Source of the DNA: Pseudolabrys sp. | GTDB lineage: Bacteria; Pseudomonadota; Alphaproteobacteria; Rhizobiales; Xanthobacteraceae | Direction of reading: 5' to 3' | Length of the DNA: 12,025 nt | NCBI GenBank assembly: GCA_026125925.1 | Contig: JAHCKF010000062.1 | Coordinates: forward strand, 1 to 12,025 | Shown here: piece after piece, positions 6,360-12,025 of the stretch | Layout of the letters: the number at the start of each line of letters is the position of its first letter | How positions within the stretch are numbered: position 1 is the first letter of the stretch | The notes under the pieces: generated by a model | The model's database searches: none | Told to the model about the DNA's origin: nothing | What the model saw: only the letters and a program-made list of their open reading frames with translations | Program-made: the position numbers and the translations under genes

Positions 6360-7310
6360 CTACCTCAGCTTCGGATTGAGGGCATCGCGCAGCCAGTCGC
6401 CGAGCAGATTGACCGACAGGACAAGGATCGCCAGCGTCGCTCCGGGAAAAGCGACGATCCACCACTCGCCGGAAAACAGATACTGATTGCCGATGGCGAT
6501 CAACGTGCCAAGCGAAGGTTCGGTCGGCGGCAGGCCGACGCCGAGAAACGACAAGGTCGCCTCGGTGATGACGGCGAGGCCGAGATTGATGGTCAGGATG
6601 ATCAGCACGGGGCCGAGCACATTCGGCAATACATGCCGCCACATGATCACGGGCGCCGGCAGGCCGACGAGGCGCGCGGCGGAGACATAGTCCTTGCCCT
6701 TCTCGACGAAGGTTGAGCTGCGGATCGTCCGAGCATATTGCACCCAGAACGACAACCCGATCGACACGACGAGAACGGGAATGGCGCTCGCCTCTCGGGT
6801 CGCGCCCTTAAACGTGGCGTGCACGACCCCGTCAATGAGCAGTGCGATCAGGATCGCCGGGAACGTCAGTTGCACATCGGCGATGCGCATGATCAGGGCG
6901 TCGGTGCGGCCGCCGACATAACCGGCGATGAGGCCGAGCGTGATGCCGATCAGCGCCGCCAGCGCCACGCCGAGGCCGCCGACCAGCAGGCTGACCTGCA
7001 GGCCGTAAAGGATGGCCGAAAACATGTCGCGGCCCTGGTCGTCGGTGCCGAGGAAGAAGCGTGGATCGCCGCCGTCCTGCCAGCGCGGCGGCAAGGACGC
7101 GTCGGACAGGAACACCTGGGCGGGGTCGAACGGATTGTAGGGCGCGATGACGGTCGCAAATGCCGCCCCGATAAACATCGCGAGCACGATCACGGCGGCG
7201 GTCATCGCCAGCGGCGATGAGCGAAAACTCACGAAGATGTCGGACTGGCGGAAGCGCGTAAACGCGCCGCTCCCTGTGGCTGATTTCGATGCTCCGGCCA
7301 TCTCGCTCAT
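6360..7310 (-). CDS. peptide/nickel-type ABC importer, permease subunit 2 (DppC/OppC-like)
   Basis: This 316-residue inner-membrane permease has a cytoplasmic N-terminal tail, a first helix at about 35-55, a periplasmic loop with the family motif LGTDDQGRD (87-95), and further helices across the BPD_transp_1 domain (about 104-315). The cytoplasmic EAA-type loop that docks to the ATPase lies at about 203-230 (DYVSAARLVGLP). The ATG start has an excellent Shine-Dalgarno (GGAGGG) in the 10-nt gap after the first permease. Its stop TAG lies 3 nt before the GTG of the ATPase gene, so the genes are co-transcribed and probably translationally coupled. Confidence 0.95.
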   Translation of the reverse strand: MSEMAGASKSATGSGAFTRFRQSDIFVSFRSSPLAMTAAVIVLAMFIGAAFATVIAPYNPFDPAQVFLSDASLPPRWQDGGDPRFFLGTDDQGRDMFSAILYGLQVSLLVGGLGVALAALIGITLGLIAGYVGGRTDALIMRIADVQLTFPAILIALLIDGVVHATFKGATREASAIPVLVVSIGLSFWVQYARTIRSSTFVEKGKDYVSAARLVGLPAPVIMWRHVLPNVLGPVLIILTINLGLAVITEATLSFLGVGLPPTEPSLGTLIAIGNQYLFSGEWWIVAFPGATLAILVLSVNLLGDWLRDALNPKLR

Positions 7311-7320
7311 CCGACCCTCC

Positions 7321-8298
7321 TCATCGCCGCATCGTCAAACGCAAACGCGGATCAACAAGGCCATAGAGCAGATCCACCACGAGATTGATCACGACGAAGA
7401 TCAACCCGATCATCACCAGGTAAGCGGCCATGATGGGGATATCGACATTCTGCACCGCCTTGAGGAACAGAATGCCCATGCCCGGCCAGTTGAACACCGT
7501 CTCGGTGATGATGGCGAAGGCGATGATGGAGCCCAGTTGAAGGCCGGCGATGGTAATCACCGGAATGAGGGTATTCTTCAGCGCGTGGCCGAAGTTGATC
7601 GCCCGCGCCGTCAGGCCGCGTGCCCGCGCGAATTTGATGTAATCGGTGCGCAGTACCTCGAGCATCTCGGAACGCACCAGGCGCATGATGAGTGTCATCT
7701 GGAACAGGCCGAGCGTGATCGCCGGCAGCACCAGCGAGCGCAATCCTGAACTGGTGAGGAAGCCGGTCGTCCACCATGAGCCGATCCGCACCACCTCGCC
7801 ACGGCCATTGGACGGCAGCCAGCCGAGGATGACGGCGAACAGATAGATCAGCAGGATGCCGATGAGGAAAGTCGGCAGCGACACGCCGACGAGGCTGACG
7901 GCCTCGAACACTCGCGCCAATATGCTGTCGCGCCGCAGCGCCGAATAGACGCCCATCAGCACGCCGACGACGAGCGCGAAGCCGGCCGCGGTGAACGCAA
8001 GCTCCAGCGTGGCCGGCATGCGCTGCGCCAGAAGCTGTGTCACCGGCTGGCGGAATTGGTAGGAAATGCCGAACTGGAAATGCATCGCGTTCCAGACGAA
8101 GCGGCCGAACTGCACGATCACCGGATCGTTCAGCCCGAGCGACTCGCGAATTTGCGCGATCTCCGCCTGCGGCGTGTCGATGCCGACCATCTGGTTGATC
8201 GGATCGCCGACGAAGCGGAACATGAGAAAAGCGATCAGCGTCACGGCCAGCAGCACGCCAGCCGATTGCAGAATACGCCGGATGATGAACGCCAACAT
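7321..8298 (-). CDS. peptide/nickel-type ABC importer, permease subunit 1 (DppB/OppB-like)
   Basis: This 325-residue inner-membrane permease begins MLAFIIRRILQSAGVLL, the classic DppB-type start. A periplasmic region with MPATLEL (94-100) follows, then the transmembrane core (about 98-320) and the EAA-type loop at about 218-246 (DYIKFARARGLT). The end WPGMGILFLKAV...DPRLR is typical. The ATG at 8298 is preceded by GACGGCCG, a poor Shine-Dalgarno. The whole -4 to -12 region lies in the 3' arm of a perfect 9-bp stem-loop, so translation may be restricted relative to the binding-protein gene upstream. Confidence 0.95.
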   Translation of the reverse strand: MLAFIIRRILQSAGVLLAVTLIAFLMFRFVGDPINQMVGIDTPQAEIAQIRESLGLNDPVIVQFGRFVWNAMHFQFGISYQFRQPVTQLLAQRMPATLELAFTAAGFALVVGVLMGVYSALRRDSILARVFEAVSLVGVSLPTFLIGILLIYLFAVILGWLPSNGRGEVVRIGSWWTTGFLTSSGLRSLVLPAITLGLFQMTLIMRLVRSEMLEVLRTDYIKFARARGLTARAINFGHALKNTLIPVITIAGLQLGSIIAFAIITETVFNWPGMGILFLKAVQNVDIPIMAAYLVMIGLIFVVINLVVDLLYGLVDPRLRLTMRR

Positions 8299-8301
8299 CG
8301 G

Positions 8302-8351
8302 CCGTCAACCACACGAAGGATGGGTTGACGGGAGGCGCGCTGGCGCCCCCC
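8302..8351 (-). promoter_or_regulatory. two abutting stem-loops between the binding-protein and permease genes
   Basis: In the minus-strand transcript the first stem pairs 8351-8343 with 8338-8330, nine positions with one A/C mismatch and a 4-nt loop. Its core is GGCGC (8334-8338)/GCGCC (8343-8347). The second stem is perfect: CCGTCAACC (8302-8310) against GGTTGACGG (8323-8331), with a 12-nt loop. The two share bases 8330-8331 and so cannot both form fully. Stem-loops after the binding-protein gene are known in other importer operons, where they protect the upstream mRNA or attenuate downstream expression. Here the second stem also covers the start region of the permease gene. Confidence 0.65.
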
Positions 8352-8360
8352 GCCGCTCCA

Positions 8361-9941
8361 TCACTTCTTGTGCGCCCAATACAGCATCACGGAGTTGTCC
8401 GCCCGCTGCGACAGTTCGACATTCTTGGCAACGCCCCAGCTCAGCGCCTGCTGGTGCAGCGGCACATAGGCGTATTCGCTGGTCGTGATCTCGAAGGCCT
8501 GCTTGATCAGCAGGTCACGCTTCTTCGCGTCGCTTTCGACCAGGATCTTGTCGGTCAGTTCATCGACCTTCTTGTTGCAGTAACCGCCGAGATTGGTTTC
8601 GCCGCGCGGCGAGTCCGGCGCACGGCAGCCGTGCAGGTCGAACAGCACGTTGTGGCTGTCGAAGGTGCCCGGCGTCCAGCCCAGCAGGTAGAACGAGGTC
8701 TGGTACCCGCCCGGCTTGAGCACCTTGGCGAAGTACTTGGCCTTCGGCTGAGCGTTGAGGTTCACCTTGACGCCAATACGCGCCAGCATGCCGACGACCG
8801 CCTGACAGATCTGCCCGTCGTTGACGTAGCGGTCGTTCGGACAATCCATGCCGACTTCGAAGCCGTTTGGATAGCCGGCATCCGCCAGCAGCTTCTTAGC
8901 CGCCGCGGGATCGAACTTCGGGTTCTTGAAATCCTTCGAGTAGGTGAAGAGCGACGGCGCGATCATCAGCGCCGAAGGCGTCGACAGGCCGCGCATCACC
9001 GAGCGCTTGATGGCCTCCTTGTCGATGGCGATGTTGAAGGCGTGACGGACGCGGACGTCCTTGAACGGGTTCTTGCCCTTGACGTTGGATTCAAGCAGCT
9101 CGTCGCGCGACTGGTCGAAGCCGAGGAAGATGGTGCGCAGTTCGGGACCCGCGAGCACGTGCGCATTCGACGATGAATTGACCCTCGGGATGTCCTGCAC
9201 CGGCACCGGTTCGATCACATCGACCTCGCCGGACAACAGCGCCGCGACGCGCGTGGCGGCATTCGGGATCGGCGTGAAGATGACTTCGTCGATGTTGTGT
9301 TCGCGCTTGTGCCACCAGTCGGGATTGACCTTGAACACGGTCTTCACGCCGGGCTCATGGCTTTCGATCTTGAACGGCCCGGTGCCGTTCTCGTGCAGCG
9401 AGGCATAGCTCGGCGTCGTCGCCGAAGCCGGCGTCGGCGCCACCGCGTTGTTCGCCTCCGCCCACTTTTTCGACATGATGTACCAGGTATCCCATTGGGC
9501 GATCAGAATGGGATTGGGCTCCGGCAATTGGACGTCGACCGTAAAGTCGTCGACCTTGACGAACTTGGCGTCCTTCGGAATTCGGGTCGTGAAGTTCGAA
9601 CCGGAGGCTCTCACGCGCTCGGCGGAGAACAGCACGTCATCGGCGGTGAATGGCGAGCCGTCGTGAAACTTGACGTTCTTGCGCAGATGAAAGCGCCAGC
9701 GCTTGGCGCCGTCGAGCACTTCCCAGCTCTCGGCAAGGGCCGGAACGATCTTCAGGTCCTTCTCGCGCGCTGTCAGCCCTTCGTAAACCTGACCGAGATG
9801 CGCGTTCGTCGTCGTTTCGTTCAGTGTATATGGATCGAGCGATTTCAGATCGCCCTGATTGGCGTAGCGCAGCGTGACCGCTTGCGCCGAAACAGTCGAA
9901 AGAGCCAGCGCGGCGAGCGCCGCCAGCATCAAACGCTTCAT
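8361..9941 (-). CDS. extracellular solute-binding protein, family 5 (DppA/OppA-like)
   Basis: This is a 526-residue periplasmic receptor of the importer. The signal peptide MKRLMLAALAALALSTVSAQA (residues 1-21) has a good AXA-like cleavage site before VTLRYA. There is no lipobox cysteine, so the mature protein should be soluble. The family signature WRFHLRKNVKFHDG...FTADDVLFSAER lies at about 82-109, and NGTGPFKIE marks the second part of lobe I. Cysteines in the MDCPNDRY...GQICQ and HGCRAPD...GGYCN segments probably form disulfides, as in relatives. The start has a strong Shine-Dalgarno (GGAGGGG). Ligands of this family include peptides, nickel chelates, opines and oligosaccharides. The ligand here cannot be read from sequence. 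Confidence 0.93.
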   Translation of the reverse strand: MKRLMLAALAALALSTVSAQAVTLRYANQGDLKSLDPYTLNETTTNAHLGQVYEGLTAREKDLKIVPALAESWEVLDGAKRWRFHLRKNVKFHDGSPFTADDVLFSAERVRASGSNFTTRIPKDAKFVKVDDFTVDVQLPEPNPILIAQWDTWYIMSKKWAEANNAVAPTPASATTPSYASLHENGTGPFKIESHEPGVKTVFKVNPDWWHKREHNIDEVIFTPIPNAATRVAALLSGEVDVIEPVPVQDIPRVNSSSNAHVLAGPELRTIFLGFDQSRDELLESNVKGKNPFKDVRVRHAFNIAIDKEAIKRSVMRGLSTPSALMIAPSLFTYSKDFKNPKFDPAAAKKLLADAGYPNGFEVGMDCPNDRYVNDGQICQAVVGMLARIGVKVNLNAQPKAKYFAKVLKPGGYQTSFYLLGWTPGTFDSHNVLFDLHGCRAPDSPRGETNLGGYCNKKVDELTDKILVESDAKKRDLLIKQAFEITTSEYAYVPLHQQALSWGVAKNVELSQRADNSVMLYWAHKK

Positions 9942-10052
9942 GATCCCCTCCAGATGAACCTGTTCACTTCAGCACAGACCGACTGAATTGACCGCCCATG
10001 CCAGCCAGATCTCGCGCCAACCCGCCCAGCGCGCACGTTGCAGCGCGATGGC

Positions 10053-10080
10053 TTGCCACTCGCCCCCTCGGCCGTGGCAA
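10053..10080. promoter_or_regulatory. 7-bp inverted repeat in the importer leader
   Basis: TTGCCAC (10053-10059) and GTGGCAA (10074-10080) are perfectly complementary, separated by a 14-nt C-rich spacer. The repeat lies 112-139 nt before the binding-protein start. It could be a widely spaced operator or an mRNA hairpin. Confidence 0.35.
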
Positions 10081-10195
10081 TGGGGATGACGATCAACCTG
10101 CGTCTTTCAGGCAAGAATAATGCCGAACAATCTCCTCCTTTCGGATTCGGGGCGAGACTTTCTGTCGTGACCCTGTCCCCGCGCATGGGATTAGC

Positions 10196-10221
10196 GCTCT
10201 AGTAGAGCCTGTCGTCGACAG
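10196..10221. promoter_or_regulatory. tandem perfect 13-bp palindromes, candidate operator
   Basis: GCTCTA-G-TAGAGC (10196-10208) is followed without a gap by CTGTCG-T-CGACAG (10209-10221). Each is a perfect inverted repeat with 6-bp arms around one central base. They lie about 255 nt before the binding-protein start and directly downstream of a weak -35/-10 pair, where a repressor would block initiation. The arms differ between the two, so they may bind two regulators or form two RNA stems. No regulator gene is in the window. Confidence 0.55.
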
Positions 10222-10222
10222 C

Positions 10223-10252
10223 ATCGCAACATTGAACCTCCGTCCGCGTCAA
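10223..10252 (-). promoter_or_regulatory. weak candidate promoter for the importer operon
   Basis: On the minus strand TTGACG (10252-10247, 5 of 6 to the -35 consensus) is followed after 18 nt by TGCGAT (10228-10223, 3 of 6 to the -10 consensus). Transcription would start near 10216, inside the tandem palindromes, and give a leader of about 275 nt. The -10 is poor, so an activator or a different start is possible. Confidence 0.3.
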
Positions 10253-10311
10253 ACGATTTTGGCGATCTCCGGGAACATTGCCCGGACGGGGGTTCGAATG
10301 TCCGACGATAT

Positions 10312-10329
10312 GACGCGCGAACGCGCGCC
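10312..10329 (-). terminator. possible terminator after dgoA
   Basis: GACGCGC (10312-10318) and GCGCGCC (10323-10329) can form a 7-bp stem, with one G-U pair in the minus-strand RNA and a GUUC tetraloop. It lies 42 nt after the dgoA stop. There is no U-run after it, so it may terminate only weakly or with a factor. Confidence 0.35.
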
Positions 10330-10370
10330 GCGGTCGACGGCATCGCCGGACGCATCAGCCGATAACGGGA

Positions 10371-11024
10371 CTATGCGCGCTTGGCGCTGACGGCAGCGTC
10401 ATAGGCCTGGATCGTGATCCGGGCCGTCGTCGCGACATCCGCCGCGCTCATGCCGGGCTTGTAGAGGCTGCTGCCGAGGCCGAAGGCGCGCACGCCGGCA
10501 GCCACATAGGTCTCGAAGTTCTTGTCGGAGACGCCGCCCACCGCAACGACAAAGGTGTCCTCCGGCAACACCGCGCGAATGGCGGCAATGCCCGAGGGGC
10601 CGAGCACCGAGGCGGGAAAGAACTTGAGCGCGGAAGCGCCGGCGCGCTGCGCCGCCAGCGCCTCGGTCGGCGAGAAGACGCCCGGCAGCGTGATCATGCT
10701 GCGCTTCTGCGCCGCCGCCAGAACTTCGAGATCGATGTTGGGGCTGACCATCAGGCGCCCGCCGGCATCCGCAACACTTGCGCAGTCGGCCGCGCTCAGC
10801 ACCGTGCCGGCACCGATGATGCAATCGGCGCCGAACCGCTTCGCCAGACGTTCGATCGAACGCAACGGCTCGGGCGAGTTCAAAGGCACTTCGATCATCT
10901 CGAAGCCGGCGCCGACGAGCGCCTCGCCGATCGATTCGACTTCGTCGGGGCGAACGCCGCGCAGGATAGCGACCAGCGGGCGATCGAGCGTTGGCCACAT
11001 TGGCGGTTGCGTCGGCTGTTGCAT
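10371..11024 (-). CDS. dgoA: 2-dehydro-3-deoxy-6-phosphogalactonate aldolase
   Basis: This 217-residue class I aldolase of the KDPG/KDPGal family splits 2-keto-3-deoxy-6-phosphogalactonate into pyruvate and glyceraldehyde-3-phosphate in the De Ley-Doudoroff pathway. The visible active-site features are LRG (21-23), E45 in IEVPLNSP, GAGTV (71-75), the Schiff-base lysine K134 in ALKFFPAS, and the phosphate-binding GG (163-164) and GLGSSLYKPG (182-191). IEVPLNSP and GLGS-LY point to the galactonate branch (DgoA) rather than Eda. I chose the ATG at 11024 because AGGAG lies 11 nt upstream and TGATG joins it to the dgoK stop by one shared base. An ATG at 11045 or 11000 is possible; the latter matches the E. 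coli DgoA length. Confidence 0.9.
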   Translation of the reverse strand: MQQPTQPPMWPTLDRPLVAILRGVRPDEVESIGEALVGAGFEMIEVPLNSPEPLRSIERLAKRFGADCIIGAGTVLSAADCASVADAGGRLMVSPNIDLEVLAAAQKRSMITLPGVFSPTEALAAQRAGASALKFFPASVLGPSGIAAIRAVLPEDTFVVAVGGVSDKNFETYVAAGVRAFGLGSSLYKPGMSAADVATTARITIQAYDAAVSAKRA

Positions 11025-11950
11025 CAGCGAAAACGCTCCTTCCATATTCCGGCGGCGGCCTTCATCAGGCCCCGCCGCGCAGTTTGTTCGGCATCGTCCG
11101 TCTCGACCGCATAACCGAGTTGCTTGAGAGCGTTCTCATACAGCGCGCCGAGGTCGCCCGAGGCCAGCAAGCGCACCGGCTGTTTGCCATATCGCTTCGT
11201 CGCGCCGGCGATCTCGCTGCCAATAAGCAGGCCGGACAGCCTTGCCGCGCCGTCGGCGCGCTGCTCGAAGCCAAGCAATTGCGCGGCGCGCAGGCGGAAC
11301 AGCGCGGATGACAATTCTGTCGTGCCGGACGCCGCTGCGGAAAGCGTCTCGTGAAACGCCGCGCTCGGCCGCACCGGCAGCGTGCCCGCATCGACGGCGT
11401 GCGTGAGGATCGTGTGCGCGGTGATGACGGAGAACAGTTCACCGGTCATGAACGTCATCAGGCCGGCGATGCTGCCGTTCTCGATCGCCACCCATTTGCT
11501 GTGCGTGCCGGGAATGCACACGAGGCCGCTGAAGCCGTCCTCGATGGCGCCGAGGATTTGGGTCTCCTCGCCACGCATCACTTCCGGCGCGGCCGGATCG
11601 CGATGCGCAATGCCAGGCAGGATGCGGACATCGCCCGGCACATCGACGCGGACCGCGCCGTCATGCAGCCGGTCGAGGCGGCTGGGCGCGGCAAGATATG
11701 GCGCCTCGACCCAGCCCTGGCGAGCGCCGGCCATGCCGCAGATCAGCACCGGCACATCGCGAGAGGCGCCGAGCTTCTCCAGATGCTGTTGCAGGACCGG
11801 CGCGAAGCCAGCGCTCGCGCAATGCAACATGCCTTCCGGGCCGCGGCTGTAGGCGAGCGGCGTGCCGTCCGCCGCCATGCGCCAGGCGCGGAAGCTGCTC
11901 GTGCCCCAATCAACGGCGACGAAAGCGGCCTTATCGGCGGGGCCGCTCAT
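11024..11950 (-). CDS. dgoK: 2-dehydro-3-deoxygalactonokinase
   Basis: This 308-residue sugar-acid kinase phosphorylates 2-keto-3-deoxygalactonate with ATP, giving the substrate of the DgoA aldolase encoded next. The N-terminal phosphate loop DWGTSSFRAW (14-23) is diagnostic of DgoK. MRGEETQ (125-131), PGTHSKW (147-153) and TGELF (169-173) are further family blocks, and LLASGDLGALY (261-271) is a late one. The frame extends upstream to a TTG at 11983, but the ATG at 11950 starts just before the conserved core and gives a 4-nt ATGA junction with a frame ending at 11947. No dehydratase gene (dgoD) is visible in the window, so the source of the keto acid must be encoded elsewhere, perhaps just upstream beyond the right edge. 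Confidence 0.9.
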   Translation of the reverse strand: MSGPADKAAFVAVDWGTSSFRAWRMAADGTPLAYSRGPEGMLHCASAGFAPVLQQHLEKLGASRDVPVLICGMAGARQGWVEAPYLAAPSRLDRLHDGAVRVDVPGDVRILPGIAHRDPAAPEVMRGEETQILGAIEDGFSGLVCIPGTHSKWVAIENGSIAGLMTFMTGELFSVITAHTILTHAVDAGTLPVRPSAAFHETLSAAASGTTELSSALFRLRAAQLLGFEQRADGAARLSGLLIGSEIAGATKRYGKQPVRLLASGDLGALYENALKQLGYAVETDDAEQTARRGLMKAAAGIWKERFR

Positions 11951-12024
11951 AGCCGCACCGGCCCGGGAAATGGATGAAGACAACCGCGAATGCTTTGCAT
12001 TGCGCCGATGAAGCCGTGGGCAGG
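11947..12024 (-). CDS. possible C-terminal end of an upstream gene (partial)
   Basis: An open frame enters from the right edge and runs 25 codons, ending VRL and TGA at 11949-11947. The TGA overlaps the dgoK ATG as ATGA, the usual form of coupled operon junctions. The visible residues (for example GFIGAMQSIRG, HPFPGPVRL) do not let me name a family. The frame is too short to prove coding. The junction geometry is the main support. Confidence 0.3.
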   Translation of the reverse strand, partial: PAHGFIGAMQSIRGCLHPFPGPVRL

Positions 12025-12025
12025 C

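Larger units (their letters stand above)
9942..10370. other. 429-nt non-coding region upstream of the ABC operon
   Basis: No convincing gene lies here. An 82-codon minus frame (9938-10186) overlaps the binding-protein start, lacks a Shine-Dalgarno and resembles nothing. The region holds the possible dgoA terminator (10312-10329), alternative small stems at 10268-10286 (TCCGGG/CCCGGA) and 10283-10304 (CGGAC/GTCCG) that share bases, a weak promoter, two adjoining palindromes (10196-10221) and a 7-bp inverted repeat (10053-10080). A short dyad, TGAAC-CT-GTTCA, lies at 9955-9966 next to the ribosome-binding site. The length and structures suggest a long regulated leader for the importer operon. 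Confidence 0.6.

Noticed and set aside
10053..10080. Possible sigma-54 promoter (TGGCA...GC) on the minus strand
   Set aside because: The invariant GG and GC dinucleotides are not separated by the required 10 nt.
10131..10140. Perfect Shine-Dalgarno-like AAGGAGGAGA on the minus strand
   Set aside because: The only start close by is a TTG 3 nt away followed by a 7-codon frame. Spacing and length do not support a leader peptide.
9938..10186. 82-codon minus frame before the binding-protein gene
   Set aside because: No Shine-Dalgarno, no recognisable domain, and overlap with the strong start of the binding-protein gene.
10283..10304. GGTTCGAAT resembling a tRNA T-loop
   Set aside because: No acceptor, D or anticodon arms can be built around it. 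It is part of a short CGGAC/GTCCG dyad.
11951..11983. TTG start for dgoK adding 11 residues
   Set aside because: The ATG at 11950 fits the conserved N-terminus and forms an ATGA junction. The TTG lacks a Shine-Dalgarno.

Overview
The window looks like ordinary chromosome from a high-GC alphaproteobacterium, most likely order Hyphomicrobiales (Bradyrhizobiaceae/Xanthobacteraceae-like). The evidence is the GC-rich codon use with long antisense shadow frames, a 41-residue zinc-free ribosomal protein L36 of the alphaproteobacterial type, and a DgoK-DgoA pair next to a family-5 ABC importer. No rRNA, tRNA, insertion sequence, CRISPR array or phage gene was seen.

Left part (1-2591). rpmJ (L36) is on the minus strand behind a near-consensus promoter. 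Upstream of it is a small exported protein with eight cysteines, whose 3' flank is a chain of three stem-loops. Divergent from that gene, on the plus strand, is a free-standing MetE-like core methyltransferase that keeps all four zinc ligands. It ends 2 nt from the end of a convergent TVP38/TMEM64-family membrane protein.

Middle part (2592-9941). Everything is on the minus strand. In transcription order there is a complete Dpp/Opp-type ABC importer: binding protein, two permeases and two ATPases. The four genes from the first permease to the second ATPase are 3-10 nt apart or overlap by 4 nt. A CPA1-type Na+/H+ antiporter follows 84 nt later, and the TVP38/TMEM64 protein 127 nt after that. 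The 62-nt gap between the binding protein and the first permease holds two abutting stem-loops. One of them covers the expected ribosome-binding window of the permease gene.

Right part (9942-12025). A 429-nt non-coding stretch upstream of the binding protein contains two perfect 13-bp palindromes placed end to end, which are good operator candidates. Beyond it are dgoA (KDPGal aldolase) and dgoK (2-keto-3-deoxygalactonokinase), joined by a TGATG junction. Together they turn 2-keto-3-deoxygalactonate into pyruvate and glyceraldehyde-3-phosphate. A fragment of another frame overlaps the dgoK start by 4 nt and runs off the right edge.

No wholly new multi-gene system is visible. The points most worth following are the RNA/DNA structures in the intergenic regions (8302-8351, 10196-10221, 271-334), the orphan eight-cysteine exported protein, and the unknown substrates of the MetE-like enzyme and the importer.
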